NCBI GenBank assembly: GCA_021782195.1
Contig: JAJXVI010000122.1
Span: forward strand, 1 to 7,040
Length of the DNA stretch: 7,040 nt
Direction: 5' to 3'
Origin: a bacterium
GTDB taxonomy: Bacteria > Vulcanimicrobiota > Xenobia > RGZZ01
Both the position numbers and the translations under genes were made by a program. Shown here piece by piece: positions 6,086 through 7,040 of the stretch (positions within the stretch are counted from its first letter, which is position 1; the number at the start of each line of letters is the position of its first letter). The notes under the pieces are model-generated. The model did no database searches, was not told the DNA's origin, and saw nothing but the letters and a program-made list of their open reading frames with translations.

Positions 6086-7040
6086 ATGCGAGCTGAAATT
6101 CTCTCCATCGGTACAGAGCTGTTGCTGGGTGAAGTCATCGACACAAACAGCGCCTGGCTGGCCGCACGACTTGCGGACCTCGGCCACGACGTCTACTGGT
6201 CGCAGCGCGTCGGAGACAATCTCACCCGCGCCACGGAAGCACTCCAGCGTGCCATGGAACGCAGCGACCTCATCATCACGAGCGGCGGACTGGGTTCCAC
6301 CGACGACGACCTGACCCGCCAGGTCGTTGCGACCGCGATGGGTGAGGAGATGTTCGTTGACGATGCAGCGCTCCATCGCCTCAAGGACTTCTACCAGCGC
6401 GCACGATACCCGTTTACCGCCCTCATCGAGCGTCAGGCCATGCGCATCCCCTCGGCCCGCATCCTCGAAAATCCGGTAGGAACGGCGCCAGGGTGGATGG
6501 TGACTCGTCCGGACAGGCCGATGATCGTCACCCTGCCAGGACCTCCACGAGAACTGTGCGCAATGTGGGATAATGAGGTTGCACCTCGCCTGCCGTGTGC
6601 AAACGTGGCGATTCATCGACGCGTGATCAAGACTCTCGATATCGGCGAGGTACGTGTTTTCGAACTGCTCGAAAAGGAGGCAGGCATGTCGAATCCTACC
6701 CTGGCTACGTACGCCTCAGCCGACGGCGTGCACGTGCGGGTTGCGGCACGAGCGGCAGACAATGCCACGGCCCGAGCCCTGACCGCACCCGTGGTGGAAC
6801 GCGTACGCGAGGTTCTGGCCCCCTGCATCTGGGGGTACGACAATGATGAACTCCCTGCGGTCATTGCGCAAAGACTGCGTGAGAAATGCACGACGGTGGC
6901 AACCGTAGAATCAGTGACGGGGGGCAGGCTGGCCGCGGCATTCACAGCGGTGGCCGGTGTCAGTGACGTATTCGTCGGAGGAGCCGTCCCCTACTGGCGA
7001 GAAAGCAAGATTCGACTGGGCGTCCAAGCGGCGGCAATCG
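6086..7040 (+). CDS. cinA: CinA-type protein (molybdopterin-binding-like domain plus PncC nicotinamide-nucleotide amidase domain), 3'-truncated by the window
   Basis: The first 318 residues of a protein usually about 410-430 long. The start MRAEILSIGTELLLGEVIDT (1-20) is the classical CinA N-terminus. SGGLGSTDDD (66-75), NPVGTAPGW (129-137) and LPGPPRE (150-156) are the conserved motifs of the MoaB/MogA-like domain, which in CinA acts as an ADP-ribose pyrophosphatase. A linker domain follows from about 170 to 250. The C-terminal PncC-like amidase domain, which converts NMN to nicotinate mononucleotide, begins around 255. Its catalytic motif appears as ESVTGG (275-280, usually ESCTGG), with Ser276 kept. 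Further on, PYWRESK (302-308) keeps the Tyr and Lys of the usual AYSN..K motif but has Arg for Asn. ATG at 6086 is supported by AAGGGG (6074-6079) six bases upstream. The probable role is pyridine-nucleotide salvage and repair; competence or DNA-damage links vary between species. No recA follows within the window. Confidence 0.92.
   Translation, partial: MRAEILSIGTELLLGEVIDTNSAWLAARLADLGHDVYWSQRVGDNLTRATEALQRAMERSDLIITSGGLGSTDDDLTRQVVATAMGEEMFVDDAALHRLKDFYQRARYPFTALIERQAMRIPSARILENPVGTAPGWMVTRPDRPMIVTLPGPPRELCAMWDNEVAPRLPCANVAIHRRVIKTLDIGEVRVFELLEKEAGMSNPTLATYASADGVHVRVAARAADNATARALTAPVVERVREVLAPCIWGYDNDELPAVIAQRLREKCTTVATVESVTGGRLAAAFTAVAGVSDVFVGGAVPYWRESKIRLGVQAAAI

Noticed and set aside
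6071..6945. Minus-strand open frames opposite cinA
   Set aside because: The plus strand encodes unmistakable CinA motifs throughout; the opposite frames are shadows.
1..7040. CRISPR arrays, tRNA or rRNA genes, insertion sequences, attachment sites
   Set aside because: No regularly spaced repeats, tRNA-like cloverleaf arms, transposase motifs or flanking terminal repeats were seen on reading both strands.

Overview
This is a compact, GC-rich bacterial chromosomal segment with seven protein-coding genes. No RNA genes, insertion sequences, CRISPR arrays or phage genes were seen. The gene content (a ferredoxin-dependent 2-oxoacid oxidoreductase, a CRP-family regulator, a kinase-like protein joined to an alpha-E domain, and CinA) fits a GC-rich bacterium with at least partly anaerobic or low-potential metabolism, for example a deltaproteobacterial, planctomycete or related candidate-phylum lineage. 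The sequence does not settle the taxonomy.

Layout from left to right. Positions 1-1148 (minus, cut by the window edge) hold a degenerate protein-kinase-like domain fused through a Pro-rich linker to what looks like only the second half of an alpha-E (DUF403) domain. Only 21 bp away and divergent, 1170-1598 (plus) encodes a small membrane protein with two Cys4 zinc ribbons. It converges on a three-gene minus-strand operon. Read in transcription order, this operon is korD (3940-3704, 2x[4Fe-4S] ferredoxin subunit), korA (3707-2463) and korB (2466-1612). The genes are joined by 4-bp ATGA and GTGA overlaps and together encode most of a 2-oxoglutarate-type ferredoxin oxidoreductase. The gamma subunit (korC) is neither adjacent nor fused.

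Upstream of korD lies a 288-bp non-coding gap with several short inverted repeats. Beyond it, also on the minus strand, are a CRP/FNR-type regulator (4939-4229) and an alpha/beta hydrolase of the epoxide-hydrolase/EPHX4-like group (5845-5015). These two are about 75 bp apart and may be co-transcribed. A 240-bp divergent intergenic region separates the hydrolase from cinA (6086-7040 and beyond, plus), whose N-terminal domain and the start of its C-terminal PncC domain are in the window.

The functional core is the kor operon, which would interconvert 2-oxoglutarate (or a related 2-oxoacid) plus CoA and succinyl-CoA plus CO2 with reduction of ferredoxin. The neighbouring CRP-like regulator is a plausible but unproven controller. 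The most unusual object is the pseudokinase/half-alpha-E fusion at the left edge.
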